The position numbers and the translations under genes were made by a program. From JAEUHQ01 sp964538915 (GTDB lineage Bacteria > Planctomycetota > UBA1135 > UBA2386), in contig CAZIFB010000003.1 in NCBI GenBank assembly GCA_964538915.1, positions 127,679 through 191,678 of the forward strand: DNA of 64,000 nucleotides. Reading direction: 5' to 3'. Positions 1 to 7,989 of the stretch are shown one piece after another (position 1 is the first letter of the stretch; every line of letters begins with the position of its first letter). The notes beneath the pieces are model-generated. The model did not search any database and was not told the DNA's origin. It worked only from the letters and a program-made list of their open reading frames with translations.

Positions 1-784
1 GCAGCGGGAACGTGCCGACCGTGTACACCGAGACGTCCACCACGCGCCCGAGGTTCTGCTCGAGCAGCTGCTGGGCGGCGAAGGTCGACTGCTCGTAGTA
101 GAACCAGTGCCCGAGCGCTTGCTGGTTGTCGATCAGGATCACGTCGTAGCTGTCGTCCGCGACTCGCTCGATGCCGTAGACGCGCGCGGCGTTCTGCGCG
201 GCGAACTGGTTGAGCGCGGCCGACGACGACGCGTAGAGGTAGGCCCAGGGGCGATACTCGGATCCGGCGTTCGAGACCGCCACCGTCGCGAACCGGGTCT
301 GACCGTTGTCGGCGTAACGCTTGAACGACGTTAGGCGGCCGTTCACGGCGGTGATGTTCGCATCGACCTGCGCGCTCGTCTGGTCGTACCACCACCACCA
401 GCTCTTCGCGTCGGCACCGACGTTCGCGACGAGCACCGCGGCGAACCTGAGCCCGACGAGCGACGAATACGGCTGGAGATCGACGATCCGCATGCCCTGT
501 GCCACCAGTGCCGACAGGTCCGCTGGTGTCGCTGCGCTGCGGTACGCCCACGTCTTCGCGTAGGTGCCGGTGTTCTTCACCATCGCGACCGCGAAGGAGA
601 GAGGAAACGCCGACGTGACCTCGAGGTCGGTGAACCGCCAGCCGGCGCCCTGCAGCGTCAGGAGGTCGTTCTCCGTCTGGGCGGTGAGCCACTGTGACTC
701 CACCGGCGTCGTGCGGTCGCGGTCGTCCTGGGCGGGCAGGAATGCCGCGAACGTCACGGCGAGGAGGAGAAGGAGGGTCTTCAT
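1..784 (-). CDS. Secreted tandem-repeat protein (BTRD1-like), truncated by window edge
   Basis: This reverse-strand frame opens with ATG at 784-782 and stays open to base 1, so at least 261 residues are present and the C-terminus lies outside the window. The N-terminus (MKTLLLLLAVTFAAFLPAQD) is a clear Sec signal peptide. The mature part consists of repeats of about 45 residues, each with a G-[WMR]-R-[FI]-x-DL type start, a core such as RFAAVLVANVG, and a Trp-containing turn (SWWWWYDQ, RPWAYLY, GHWFYYEQ). This pattern resembles bacterial tandem repeat domain 1, found in secreted proteins and fungal polyglycine hydrolases. The family assignment is by eye. No catalytic domain is visible in the part present. 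The 253 bp to the divergent gene at 1038 show nothing convincing. Confidence 0.75.
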   Translation of the reverse strand, partial: MKTLLLLLAVTFAAFLPAQDDRDRTTPVESQWLTAQTENDLLTLQGAGWRFTDLEVTSAFPLSFAVAMVKNTGTYAKTWAYRSAATPADLSALVAQGMRIVDLQPYSSLVGLRFAAVLVANVGADAKSWWWWYDQTSAQVDANITAVNGRLTSFKRYADNGQTRFATVAVSNAGSEYRPWAYLYASSSAALNQFAAQNAARVYGIERVADDSYDVILIDNQQALGHWFYYEQSTFAAQQLLEQNLGRVVDVSVYTVGTFPL

Positions 785-1037
785 GGTCGGGAGCGGGTCG
801 GGGGAGGGCGACATGCCGTCCTGCCGATCCCCGCACCGGGCCGAGCGTGACGCAGCTTCTTCCGATCCCGCCGAGGCGCGGCACCAGCGGCGGCGAAGGC
901 GCTGGGTAGCGCGACGAGCCCAGCACCGATTCCCGGGGATTGGCCCGGCTCGGCGCTCGGAAACGGCGCCCTGGGGGACCCTGGTCGGGTGTCGCCGAGG
1001 CGTGCCCCGACCGCACTTTCCCGAACTCCTCCAAGAC

Positions 1038-2747
1038 ATGCGCAATCCGACCCAACTCTGCGCCGCCGCGGCTCTCGCGTGCGGACTCGCGACCTCCCTC
1101 GCCGCCCAGAAGGTGAACGAAGTCGAGCCGAACGACACCGCCCCGGCCGCGATGCCGATCGTCGCCGGCCAGCACGTGGTCGCGAGCTACTCGTCCCTGG
1201 CCGACGAGGACTGGTACTCGTTCACCCTGGCTGTCCCCGGCCAGGTGCACGTGCACACCGTCGCGTCGGGCACGCTTTCGCTCGGTGTGAGCCGCGACAA
1301 CCGCATCGCGATCTACGACGCGACCGGCACGGTGCGTCTCGCGTGGAACGACGGCGCCGTCGGCACGCTGGCCGACTGCGGCGTCACGCTGCCTGCGGGC
1401 AACTACACCGCGCGCGTCGGCATCAAGTCCGGCGCGGTCCCCGCGGGCTACGACCTCGACTTCTACGTGCTGCCGGCAGCGATCATCAACACCGGGGAGG
1501 CGCCGGAGCCGAACGACGCTGCGTCGCCGACGCCGTCGACCTTCACGCCGGGCGACACGATCGTCGGGGACCTCACGAGCGGCGACGAGGACTTCTGGAT
1601 GTTCACGCTCGCGGTGCCGAGCATCGTGCAGGCGGTGAGCTGGGACGACGGCCCGGTGCCGCAGCTCGACAACATGGGGCTGCGCTTCTACGCGGGCAGC
1701 CCCGGGTCCTGGAGCCCGCTGTCCGCGAGCGATGCGACGAACTCGGCCAGCCATCGCGTCACGACGCTCTCGCACACCGGCATCCTCGCGCCCGGCACGT
1801 ATGCGATCAGCGTTCGCGCGGGAAGCGCGGCCGTCGGAACGGCGCCGTGGGACTACGTGAAGACCGGCTTCTACTCGCTCCGCACGGCCGTGATCGAATG
1901 CCCCGTGACGCCCCCGCTGTCGGAGGCCCCCGAGCCGAACGACAACGTGCTCACGCCGGCGGGTGTGTTCGGCCTCGGCGCCACGCTGCAGGGCAACACC
2001 ACGGGCAGCACCGGCAACGGCATCGACTGGTGGATGTTCGCGGTGGGCGGTCCGACCACGATCGGCGCGATGGCCGAAGGCGACCCGACCAACGGGACGC
2101 CGCTCGCGGGCTCGACGCTGCGCCTCTGGGACAGCACCGGCACGGTGTCGCTCGCATCGGCGAGCGGCGGCGCCACGACGCACGGCCGCCTCGTCTTCAC
2201 GATCGAGCGGGCCGGCATCTACTTCCTGCAGATCGCGGGCGCGACGACCCTGACGACGGGTGACTACCTGCTGCGCACCGGCGGCTGCACGCCGCTCTAC
2301 GTGAGCGCCACGACGCGCATGGAGCCGGCGTCTACCAACGCGTGCTTCGGCAGCAACGGCCAGCGGCCGCTGTTCGGCAACCTCTCCGGCGAGACCGCGG
2401 CGTTCGGCTCCACCTTCGTGACACGCCTCGAACGCGCGCTGCCGAGTTCGTTCGCGATCTACGTGCTCAGCGTCAACGCGATCCCGCCCTTCTCGCTCGG
2501 GCTCGGCGGCCCCGACTCGCTCGGCGTCCCCACCGACTGCGCGCTGCGGGTCGCACCGGACGTGCTGTTCGCCGGACTCACCGACGCGAGCGGCAACGGC
2601 GAGCTCACGCTGGTCTTCCCGTACGTCGTCGGCGACATCGGACTGAAGATCTACCAGCAGGCTGTCTGCTTCGACCCGACCCTGAACGCCTTCGGCTTCT
2701 CGGTGTCGAACGACGCGAGCTACGTGCTCGGCGACCGCCCCTTCTGA
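1038..2747 (+). CDS. Secreted protein with three PPC-like domains
   Basis: A 569-residue protein starting at ATG 1038, chosen because it begins a signal peptide (MRNPTQLCAAAALACGLATS, then LAAQ); the frame is open further upstream but codes for nothing plausible. Three pre-peptidase C-terminal (PPC) type beta-sandwiches follow, each opened by an E-x-EPND motif (EVEPNDTA, EAPEPNDAA, EAPEPNDN) and each with a D-x-W/F-x-F strand (EDWYSFTL, EDFWMFTL, IDWWMFAV). The last ~150 residues form a different cysteine-containing beta domain ending in IYQQAVCFDPTLNAFGF and SVSN, which resembles the C-termini of other secreted proteins in this window. No protease domain is present, so this is probably a surface or exported binding/structural protein. 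A small hairpin follows the stop codon. Confidence 0.85.
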   Translation: MRNPTQLCAAAALACGLATSLAAQKVNEVEPNDTAPAAMPIVAGQHVVASYSSLADEDWYSFTLAVPGQVHVHTVASGTLSLGVSRDNRIAIYDATGTVRLAWNDGAVGTLADCGVTLPAGNYTARVGIKSGAVPAGYDLDFYVLPAAIINTGEAPEPNDAASPTPSTFTPGDTIVGDLTSGDEDFWMFTLAVPSIVQAVSWDDGPVPQLDNMGLRFYAGSPGSWSPLSASDATNSASHRVTTLSHTGILAPGTYAISVRAGSAAVGTAPWDYVKTGFYSLRTAVIECPVTPPLSEAPEPNDNVLTPAGVFGLGATLQGNTTGSTGNGIDWWMFAVGGPTTIGAMAEGDPTNGTPLAGSTLRLWDSTGTVSLASASGGATTHGRLVFTIERAGIYFLQIAGATTLTTGDYLLRTGGCTPLYVSATTRMEPASTNACFGSNGQRPLFGNLSGETAAFGSTFVTRLERALPSSFAIYVLSVNAIPPFSLGLGGPDSLGVPTDCALRVAPDVLFAGLTDASGNGELTLVFPYVVGDIGLKIYQQAVCFDPTLNAFGFSVSNDASYVLGDRPF

Positions 2748-2753
2748 CCCGAC

Positions 2754-2770
2754 CGCTCGCCCGGCGAGCG
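2754..2770 (+). terminator. GC hairpin after secreted-protein gene
   Basis: Six nucleotides after the stop, cgctcg (2754-2759) pairs with cgagcg (2765-2770) around a five-base loop. There is no T-run, as is usual at this GC content, so terminator function is an inference from position. Confidence 0.4.
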
Positions 2771-2783
2771 CTCCGGCCACCTT

Positions 2784-2831
2784 GTGAGCCCCTTCGGCCC
2801 GCGCTCTGATTGCCGGCCCGAAGGGGCTCAC
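2784..2831 (+). promoter_or_regulatory. 14-bp inverted repeat ending 2 nt before a start codon
   Basis: The arm gtgagccccttcgg (2784-2797) is perfectly complementary to ccgaaggggctcac (2818-2831); the loop is 20 nt. The right arm holds aagggg, the only Shine-Dalgarno-like stretch before ATG 2834, so in RNA the stem would cover the ribosome site. It may be a terminator for the upstream gene, a translational control element, or both. Confidence 0.5.
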
Positions 2832-2833
2832 GC

Positions 2834-3913
2834 ATGTACACGAGATCACTCCTCCTCGCCTTCCTCCTCCTGCTGCTCGGCGGCTGCCTCGAGTTCGACT
2901 CGCAGGACGTGACGATCGTCTACGACGCGAAGGCGGACCGCATCGACGTCCACCTCGTCTACCGCGGCCTCTTCGTCGAATCGGGAAGCGGGTCGTCCGA
3001 CAAGCCGATGCAGAAGGCGCTCGAGGACCTCGCGAAGGTGCGCGACCGCGGCGTCTTCTACCTCTGGAACAACTACCCGCTCAGCTTCGACCTCTCGGGC
3101 AGCCTGAAGGGACCGGCGCAGACGCTCGCCGCGCACGTCGACGTCGAGAACGGCGCGCTGTTCACGGACGAGAAGGGAGTGCTGTGCGGGCACCAGTTCG
3201 TCCGCATCCGCGAAGCCAGGGCGTTCGCTCAGAAGCTGAACACGATCCTCGAACTCGGCGCCCAGGTCGCGTTGAACGAGCCCGTCCGCGAAGGCAAGTC
3301 GACGCACACGTTCGACGACGACACGAAGGAGGCGCTGCGCGAATTCCTCCGGTCGGGGAGCCGCCTGCTGCAGATCGAACCGGGTCGCATCGAGTTGCGC
3401 GTGCCGTGTTCGGCAGCCGACCACGCGTGGATCAAGCAGCATCTCGGGAAGACCCTCCTCGACGACGCGGCCCGTGAGATCGTGCGCCGCACCGTGGTCG
3501 ACAAGCGCCGCGCTGCGAACGAAGACCCCATGGACACGACCGCGGATCCGAAGTCGGCCACGATCGAAGGGACCAGGCTGAGGGAGACCGTGCACGAAGC
3601 AGCGTCGCTGCGCTTTCTCCAGGACAACGAGTGGTCGCTCGCACGCGAAGAGGATCTGACACGCGTCGCTCTCGGGGTGAAGGGCGCCGACCGCCTCGTC
3701 CTCCGCAAGGCCAGCGACGGCCTCTACCACGACGCGCTGCTGACGGAACTGCGCGCCAAGGGCGAGAAGGTCGAGGAGAAGCTCGGCGACGCCGAACTCG
3801 AACGGCGCTTCGCCGCGTTCCGCACCCGCGACGCGGTCCTGCCCCCGGCGCTCGCTTCGCTGCGGACCGCGGGCAAGCCCGAGCAGGCCGTCGAAGCAGC
3901 GGAGAAGAAGTGA
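2834..3913 (+). CDS. Predicted lipoprotein of unknown function
   Basis: A 359-residue protein. The start at ATG 2834 gives a type II signal peptide, MYTRSLLLAFLLLLLGGC, with lipobox LGGC at residues 15-18; the in-frame TTG 24 nt upstream would only add a charged extension. The remainder is charged and mixed alpha/beta, with stretches such as DVTIVYDAKADRIDVHLVYRG near the N-terminus and a Lys/Glu-rich helical C-terminus (residues ~280-359). I recognise no family. It is expected to be lipid-anchored on the periplasmic side. It ends 1 bp before the convergent rlmN-like gene. A hairpin covers its ribosome-binding region. Confidence 0.8.
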   Translation: MYTRSLLLAFLLLLLGGCLEFDSQDVTIVYDAKADRIDVHLVYRGLFVESGSGSSDKPMQKALEDLAKVRDRGVFYLWNNYPLSFDLSGSLKGPAQTLAAHVDVENGALFTDEKGVLCGHQFVRIREARAFAQKLNTILELGAQVALNEPVREGKSTHTFDDDTKEALREFLRSGSRLLQIEPGRIELRVPCSAADHAWIKQHLGKTLLDDAAREIVRRTVVDKRRAANEDPMDTTADPKSATIEGTRLRETVHEAASLRFLQDNEWSLAREEDLTRVALGVKGADRLVLRKASDGLYHDALLTELRAKGEKVEEKLGDAELERRFAAFRTRDAVLPPALASLRTAGKPEQAVEAAEKK

Positions 3914-3914
3914 C

Positions 3915-5018
3915 TCAGGCGCCGCGGTCGCGCAGCCGGAGCTGACCGCACGCCGCCTGCGCGTCGGGCCCCGACGAATCGCGGATCGTGGCGAGCACGC
4001 CGCGCGCCTTCAGCCCGCGCACGATCTGCACGATCCGGTCGCGCGGCGGCGCCTCGAACGGCAGCCCGGCGACGCGGTTGTAGACGATGAAGTTCACGTA
4101 GCCGCGCACGCCCTGCAGCAGCGAGCAGAGCTGGTCCATGTCGGTGTCGCCGTCGTTGATGCCGGCGAGCAGCGTCCACTCGAACTGCACCGGCGTGCCG
4201 ACGTCGCGGCCGTAGGCGTCGGCCGCAGCCACGATGTCGGCCAGCGGATCCTTGTGCGCGCGGGGCAGCAGTTCGCGACGTCGCGCGTCGTCGGCCAGAT
4301 GCAGCGACAGCGCGAGGCACGGTCGCACTGCGAAGGTGCGCATGCGCTCGAGCGGCTTCACGCCGCCGACGGTCGAGAACGTCTGCCGCCGCGGCGAGAT
4401 CAGCACTTCGTCGCGGATGCGCGCGACGGCGCCCATCACGTTGTCGAGGTTGTGCGACGGCTCGCCCATCCCCATGAACACGATGCGGTCGATTCGCATC
4501 ACGCGCCGGCTGTGCACGACCTGCTCGACGATCTCGTCGGTGGTCAGGTTGCGTTCGACGCCGAACAGTCCCGACGCGCAGAAGCGACACCCGACCGCAC
4601 AACCCACCTGCGTCGACACGCAGCAGGCGCCGACGGGCATCGCAACGCTCTCGATCTTCTTGCCGTCCTGCAGACCGACGAGCAGCTTCACCGTGCCGTC
4701 GTCCGATCGCACCTGCTCGAGCACGCGCGTGGACAGTCCCGTGGCGAGCCAGTGCTCGAGCGCCACGGATTCGCTCGGCGACAGCCGCAGACCTTGCCGG
4801 TCGAACTCGAACTCGTTCGGCGTGCGGCCCGATGCGACGATGCGCCGCGCGAGCAGCGCCTTCGGCGCGGGCAGCACCGCCGCGAGCCCGGACAACCCGG
4901 TGTTCGCGACGGCCGTCGGAGTCGGTTCATCCATGCGCAGACGAGACGCATCGATCGGCTCGACGGGTGAACTCCCAACGAGACGGCGCAGCGGGGCTGG
5001 GTGCGGCGTTTCGCTCAT
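3915..5018 (-). CDS. rlmN: RlmN-family 23S rRNA (A2503-C2) methyltransferase
   Basis: A radical-SAM methyl synthase of 367 residues that in this family methylates C2 of A2503 in 23S rRNA (and A37 of some tRNAs). The iron-sulfur motif CAVGCRFC holds C140, C144 and C147. The two extra cysteines of the RlmN mechanism are present: C133 in CVSTQVGC and C357 in the C-terminal AACGQL. The SAM-binding GMGEP motif and the RNLTTDEIVEQV segment are also typical. The N-terminal accessory domain is short and diverged compared with E. coli RlmN, so a paralogue with altered specificity is possible; Cfr is less likely because the AACGQL ending is RlmN-like. ATG 5018 is taken as start, with an in-frame ATG at residue 29 as alternative. 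Cytoplasmic. Confidence 0.88.
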   Translation of the reverse strand: MSETPHPAPLRRLVGSSPVEPIDASRLRMDEPTPTAVANTGLSGLAAVLPAPKALLARRIVASGRTPNEFEFDRQGLRLSPSESVALEHWLATGLSTRVLEQVRSDDGTVKLLVGLQDGKKIESVAMPVGACCVSTQVGCAVGCRFCASGLFGVERNLTTDEIVEQVVHSRRVMRIDRIVFMGMGEPSHNLDNVMGAVARIRDEVLISPRRQTFSTVGGVKPLERMRTFAVRPCLALSLHLADDARRRELLPRAHKDPLADIVAAADAYGRDVGTPVQFEWTLLAGINDGDTDMDQLCSLLQGVRGYVNFIVYNRVAGLPFEAPPRDRIVQIVRGLKARGVLATIRDSSGPDAQAACGQLRLRDRGA

Positions 5019-5055
5019 GACGTTGCCCCGCGTTGCGACGGCTCCCGGTGAATCC

Positions 5056-5090
5056 TGAGCATTGGCGTCCCGCAGGGGCGCAAATGCTCA
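5056..5090 (-). terminator. Hairpin between tlpA-like gene and rlmN
   Basis: On the reverse strand tgagcatt (5083-5090) pairs with aatgctca read from 5056-5063, and a further gcg/cgc pairing follows after one mismatch. The stem begins at the stop codon of the upstream thioredoxin gene and lies before rlmN on the same strand. There is no T-run. Confidence 0.5.
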
Positions 5091-6101
5091 GAGCGCGCCC
5101 TTCGCGGCGAGAGCGGACGCGACCATCTTCTCGAGTTCCTCGTGCGCCTTGTCGCCACCGCCGACGACGTTCCCCACGACCTTGCCGTCGCGCCCGATGA
5201 CGAACACCGTCGGGATGCCGGTCACGCCGAACGCATCCTTCGCGACGCTCGCGTCGGTGAACACGACGGGATAGTTGAGCTTGAAGGCGGCGACGAAGTT
5301 CTCGTTCACCTTCAGCTCGTCGGCCTCGCTCAGCTTCTTCGCCGGATCGCGGTCGCCGACCGATTTGCCGCCGTGCGGCAGCTTGCTGTCGGCGGTGAAG
5401 TCCATGCCGTAGCCGTAGTAGCGCGTCACGCCGACGACCTGCAGGCCTTCGGCCGCGTGCTTCTCCTGCATCTCGACGAGACCGGGGATCACGGCCCGGC
5501 ACGGCGGGCACCACGTCGCCCAGAAGTCGACGAGCACGACCTTGCCCTTCGTGCCCGCGAAGCTCCAGTCGGCGGCGCCGTTCAGCACCTTGTTCGCGGG
5601 GATCGCGGGCATCGCCTTGCCGGTCAGGCCCGTGCGCGTGTCGTCGGCTTTGAACTGCGACTGCAGGCCTTCGAACATCTTCTTGGTCGGCTCCGACAGC
5701 TTGTCGGCCTTCACCTGCGACAGGATCTCGCGCGCGGCGGCCTCGTCCTGCCCCATCGCGAGCTGCGCGGCCATCACGCGCCCCTCGTGCCCGTTCTCCG
5801 TGTCGGGCTTCGTCGCGAGGAACGCCTTCAGCGTCGCGGCTCCCGTGTCGCGCTCCCCGGCGAGCATCTCGAGCCGGGCGCGGTAGTAGAGGTTGTCGCC
5901 TTCACCGAGCATCGACGCGTTCGCGGCGATCGAGTCCTTCACGGACTTCTGGAACGCTTCGACCTTGGCCTTCTCGGGGCGACCGCCGGCCCGCAGTTCC
6001 TTCTGCGCGGCGACGGCCTTGTCGAACAGCTCCTTCGCCGTCTCCTGCGCGGAGAGGCCGGACAGCAACAGGGACAACACGACTACGGAAGCGATGCGCA
6101 T
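5088..6101 (-). CDS. TlpA-like periplasmic thioredoxin with helical N-terminal region
   Basis: A 337-residue exported protein. The start at ATG 6101 gives a signal peptide (MRIASVVVLSLLLSGLSAQE) and is preceded by an AGGAG site. Residues ~20-150 are alpha-helical and TPR-like. The TlpA/AhpC-type thioredoxin domain follows, with the active site WCPPC at 197-201 inside VVLVDFWATWCPPC, and a cis-Pro region GIPTVFVIGRDGKVVG. A ~35-residue insertion after VVGVTRYYGYG is shared with the gene at 47677-48843, so the two belong to one subfamily; only this copy keeps both cysteines. Likely a periplasmic thiol-disulfide oxidoreductase; the partner is unknown. Confidence 0.85.
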   Translation of the reverse strand: MRIASVVVLSLLLSGLSAQETAKELFDKAVAAQKELRAGGRPEKAKVEAFQKSVKDSIAANASMLGEGDNLYYRARLEMLAGERDTGAATLKAFLATKPDTENGHEGRVMAAQLAMGQDEAAAREILSQVKADKLSEPTKKMFEGLQSQFKADDTRTGLTGKAMPAIPANKVLNGAADWSFAGTKGKVVLVDFWATWCPPCRAVIPGLVEMQEKHAAEGLQVVGVTRYYGYGMDFTADSKLPHGGKSVGDRDPAKKLSEADELKVNENFVAAFKLNYPVVFTDASVAKDAFGVTGIPTVFVIGRDGKVVGNVVGGGDKAHEELEKMVASALAAKGAL

Positions 6102-6229
6102 TGGGGGCTCCTGGGAAAGTGGCCTCCGTTCGGCGGCGGCCGGCCGGGCAGCATACGGCGCGGCTGCCGGCCCGGAAGGCTGCACGCGCAGCGTGGACTT
6201 CCGCCGCGGCCCGACGCAAGCTCGCGGGC

Positions 6230-6715
6230 ATGCCTCCACGCCGCATCGCTCTTCCCGCGCTCCTCGCCCTCGCGGCTGCGTGCCAGTCGACGCCCCGTTC
6301 GCTGACCGACGCCGACCGGGCGACGATCCGCTCGCTCGAAGACTCGTTCGCCATGCTCGCCGGCAAGGGCGCCTTCACGGCCCTCGTCGATCTCTACTAC
6401 ACCGACGACGCGATCCTGCTCGCCCCCAACGCGCCGGCGGCCGTCGGCCATGCCGCCATCGAAGCCGCGCTGCGCACGTTCCCGCCCATCGCGTCGTTCT
6501 CGCTGAAGTCGCACGACATCGAAGGCGAAGGCGATCTCGCCGTCTCGTACGGCACTTATTCGCTGTCGATGAACGTGCCCGGCGCACCCGGCCCGGTGAA
6601 CGACGAGGGCAAGAGCCTCGTCGTCTACAAGCGGCAGCCGAGCGGCGGATGGAAGGCGTGGCGCGACATCTTCAATTCGTCACTGCCGCCGATGGGCGGC
6701 GGCGGCAAGCCGTGA
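6230..6715 (+). CDS. SnoaL/DUF4440-like lipoprotein
   Basis: A 161-residue protein starting at ATG 6230. The leader MPPRRIALPALLALAAAC ends in a lipobox with the acylated cysteine at 18. The mature domain is an NTF2-like cone: DLYYTDDAILLAPNAPAAVG is the typical strand-turn of SnoaL/DUF4440 proteins, followed by VSYGTYSLSM and the closing KRQPSGGWKAWRDIFNS. Such domains bind or turn over small molecules, but no substrate can be inferred. The tail MGGGGKP is low-complexity. It converges on the DinB-like gene with 24 bp between stops. Confidence 0.8.
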   Translation: MPPRRIALPALLALAAACQSTPRSLTDADRATIRSLEDSFAMLAGKGAFTALVDLYYTDDAILLAPNAPAAVGHAAIEAALRTFPPIASFSLKSHDIEGEGDLAVSYGTYSLSMNVPGAPGPVNDEGKSLVVYKRQPSGGWKAWRDIFNSSLPPMGGGGKP

Positions 6716-6739
6716 CGTCGGGCGCGCGCAGCGACGACC

Positions 6740-7288
6740 TCACCAGCCCTTCGCGAGACGCAGCGTAGTGATGTGGGCGACGTGGTGGCTGCCGTGCCAC
6801 GCATAGAGTGCGACCAGATCGTCGAGCGTCATCACGCCGCGCTCGCTGTGCACGCAGGTCCGCGTGAACGCCTTCTCGGGCAACGAACGCAGGCAGTGCA
6901 CCCAGCGGTCGTGGATCGACTGCACGAGGAGCAGCGACGAGCCGATCGGGCCGTTCGCGTCGGCGAGCTGCGCCCACGCCGCCTCGTCGTACGCCTTGAT
7001 CGGCGGCGGCGCCTTCTCCGTGATCGTCAGCTTGTGACGGACGTACGCGTTGACGTGGCTGTCGGCGACGTGGTGCACGACCTGGCGCAGCGTCCATCCG
7101 CCAGGGCGATACGGCGTGTCGAGCTGCGCCGCGTCGAGTCCCCGCACGGCGTCGTGGAGGGCCGCCGGCACACCGGCGATGCGGGAGATCGCCGCGGCGC
7201 GTGCCGCGGGCTCGAGCCGCGCGGGCAGGTCGATCTTGCCGATCGGATAGCGGAGGTCGACGGAACGCGCGGAGGACGTAGTGGTCAC
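6740..7288 (-). CDS. DinB/YfiT-family putative metal-dependent thiol transferase
   Basis: A four-helix-bundle protein of 182 residues. Metal-ligand histidines typical of the DinB/YfiT superfamily are seen in VVHHVADSH (72, 73, 78) and near the C-terminus in WHGSHHVAH (165-172). The N-terminal YPIGKIDLPARL and GGWTLRQVVHH are characteristic of the YfiT group, known as bacillithiol transferases or putative metal-dependent hydrolases. Whether this organism makes bacillithiol is unknown. The GTG start at 7288 is supported by a TAGGAT box ending 6 nt upstream, which leaves no room for a Shine-Dalgarno site. Divergent from the DUF2238 gene. Confidence 0.85.
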   Translation of the reverse strand: MTTTSSARSVDLRYPIGKIDLPARLEPAARAAAISRIAGVPAALHDAVRGLDAAQLDTPYRPGGWTLRQVVHHVADSHVNAYVRHKLTITEKAPPPIKAYDEAAWAQLADANGPIGSSLLLVQSIHDRWVHCLRSLPEKAFTRTCVHSERGVMTLDDLVALYAWHGSHHVAHITTLRLAKGW

Positions 7289-7294
7289 GGCGGC

Positions 7295-7300
7295 ATCCTA
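7295..7300 (-). promoter_or_regulatory. -10 box TAGGAT, 6 nt before GTG start
   Basis: Reverse-strand TAGGAT with 6 nt to the GTG at 7288. That spacing would place transcription initiation at or next to the start codon, so a leaderless mRNA is inferred. No clear -35 was assigned. Confidence 0.45.
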
Positions 7301-7328
7301 ACGACGCTTCGGAAACGAAGCGCAACGA

Positions 7329-7334
7329 TAGAGT
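7329..7334 (+). promoter_or_regulatory. -10 box TAGAGT, 6 nt before ATG
   Basis: TAGAGT ends 6 nt before ATG 7341 and there is no purine-rich ribosome site. It lies back-to-back with the divergent TAGGAT at 7295-7300. Confidence 0.45.
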
Positions 7335-7340
7335 CCGGCC

Positions 7341-7979
7341 ATGTCCGCGCCCGCCGCGACCGCACGTTCTCCGCTGCTGCCCGTTCTCGGCGTGTGGTGT
7401 GCAGCGTTCGCGGCGTGGTCGTTCGCCGGCGCCGGCGACCGCGCGACGTGGGCCTTCGAAGTGGTGCCGCTCGCCCTCGTGCTCGCGGTGTTCGCGGTTC
7501 GGTCGCGGGTGTTCCGCTTCACGGACCTCGCGTACGTCCTGCTCACGCTGTTCTTCGTGATCCAGTGCGTCGGCGGTCGCTACACGTTCGCCGAGGTGCC
7601 GTTCCCCGCTGCGGTCACCGAATGGCTCGGACTCGCGCGCAACCCGACCGACCGCATCGGCCACTTCTTCCAGGGCTTCGTCCCCGCGATCGTGCTGCGT
7701 GAATGGCTCGTCCGCCGGCGCGGACTGCCGAGCGGCGCGACGTTGTTCTGGATCGTGACGGCATGCTGCCTCGCGTTCAGTGCCGCGTACGAACTGCTCG
7801 AGATGGCGGTCGTGCTGGTCTGGTATCCGCAGGCCGGGCCCGAGTGGCTCGGTCACCAGGGCGACCCGTGGGACGCGCAGTGGGACATGACGATGGCGTT
7901 GTCCGGCGCGGTGCTCGCGCAACTGCTGCTCGTGCGAATGCACGACCGTGCGATCGCGCGGCGAACGGCCAACGCCTGA
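7341..7979 (+). CDS. DUF2238 (YjdF-type) integral membrane protein
   Basis: A 212-residue polytopic membrane protein with about six hydrophobic segments. The family signatures are clear: GGRYTFAEVPF, DRIGHFFQGFVPAIVLREWLVR, AYELLEMAVV, and the C-terminal GDPWDAQWDMTMALSGA. The family's biochemical role is not known. It ends 10 bp before the convergent biotin carrier gene. A -10-like box sits 6 nt before the ATG. Confidence 0.88.
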   Translation: MSAPAATARSPLLPVLGVWCAAFAAWSFAGAGDRATWAFEVVPLALVLAVFAVRSRVFRFTDLAYVLLTLFFVIQCVGGRYTFAEVPFPAAVTEWLGLARNPTDRIGHFFQGFVPAIVLREWLVRRRGLPSGATLFWIVTACCLAFSAAYELLEMAVVLVWYPQAGPEWLGHQGDPWDAQWDMTMALSGAVLAQLLLVRMHDRAIARRTANA

Positions 7980-7989
7980 TCCGCGGCGC

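Noticed and set aside
3915..5018. Cfr-type antibiotic-resistance methylase
   Set aside because: The C-terminal AACGQL and overall motifs are RlmN-like and there is no mobile-element context.
5088..6101. TlpA-like protein as a ResA/CcmG cytochrome-maturation factor
   Set aside because: No cytochrome c biogenesis genes are nearby, and the helical N-terminal region and insertion are not those of ResA/CcmG.
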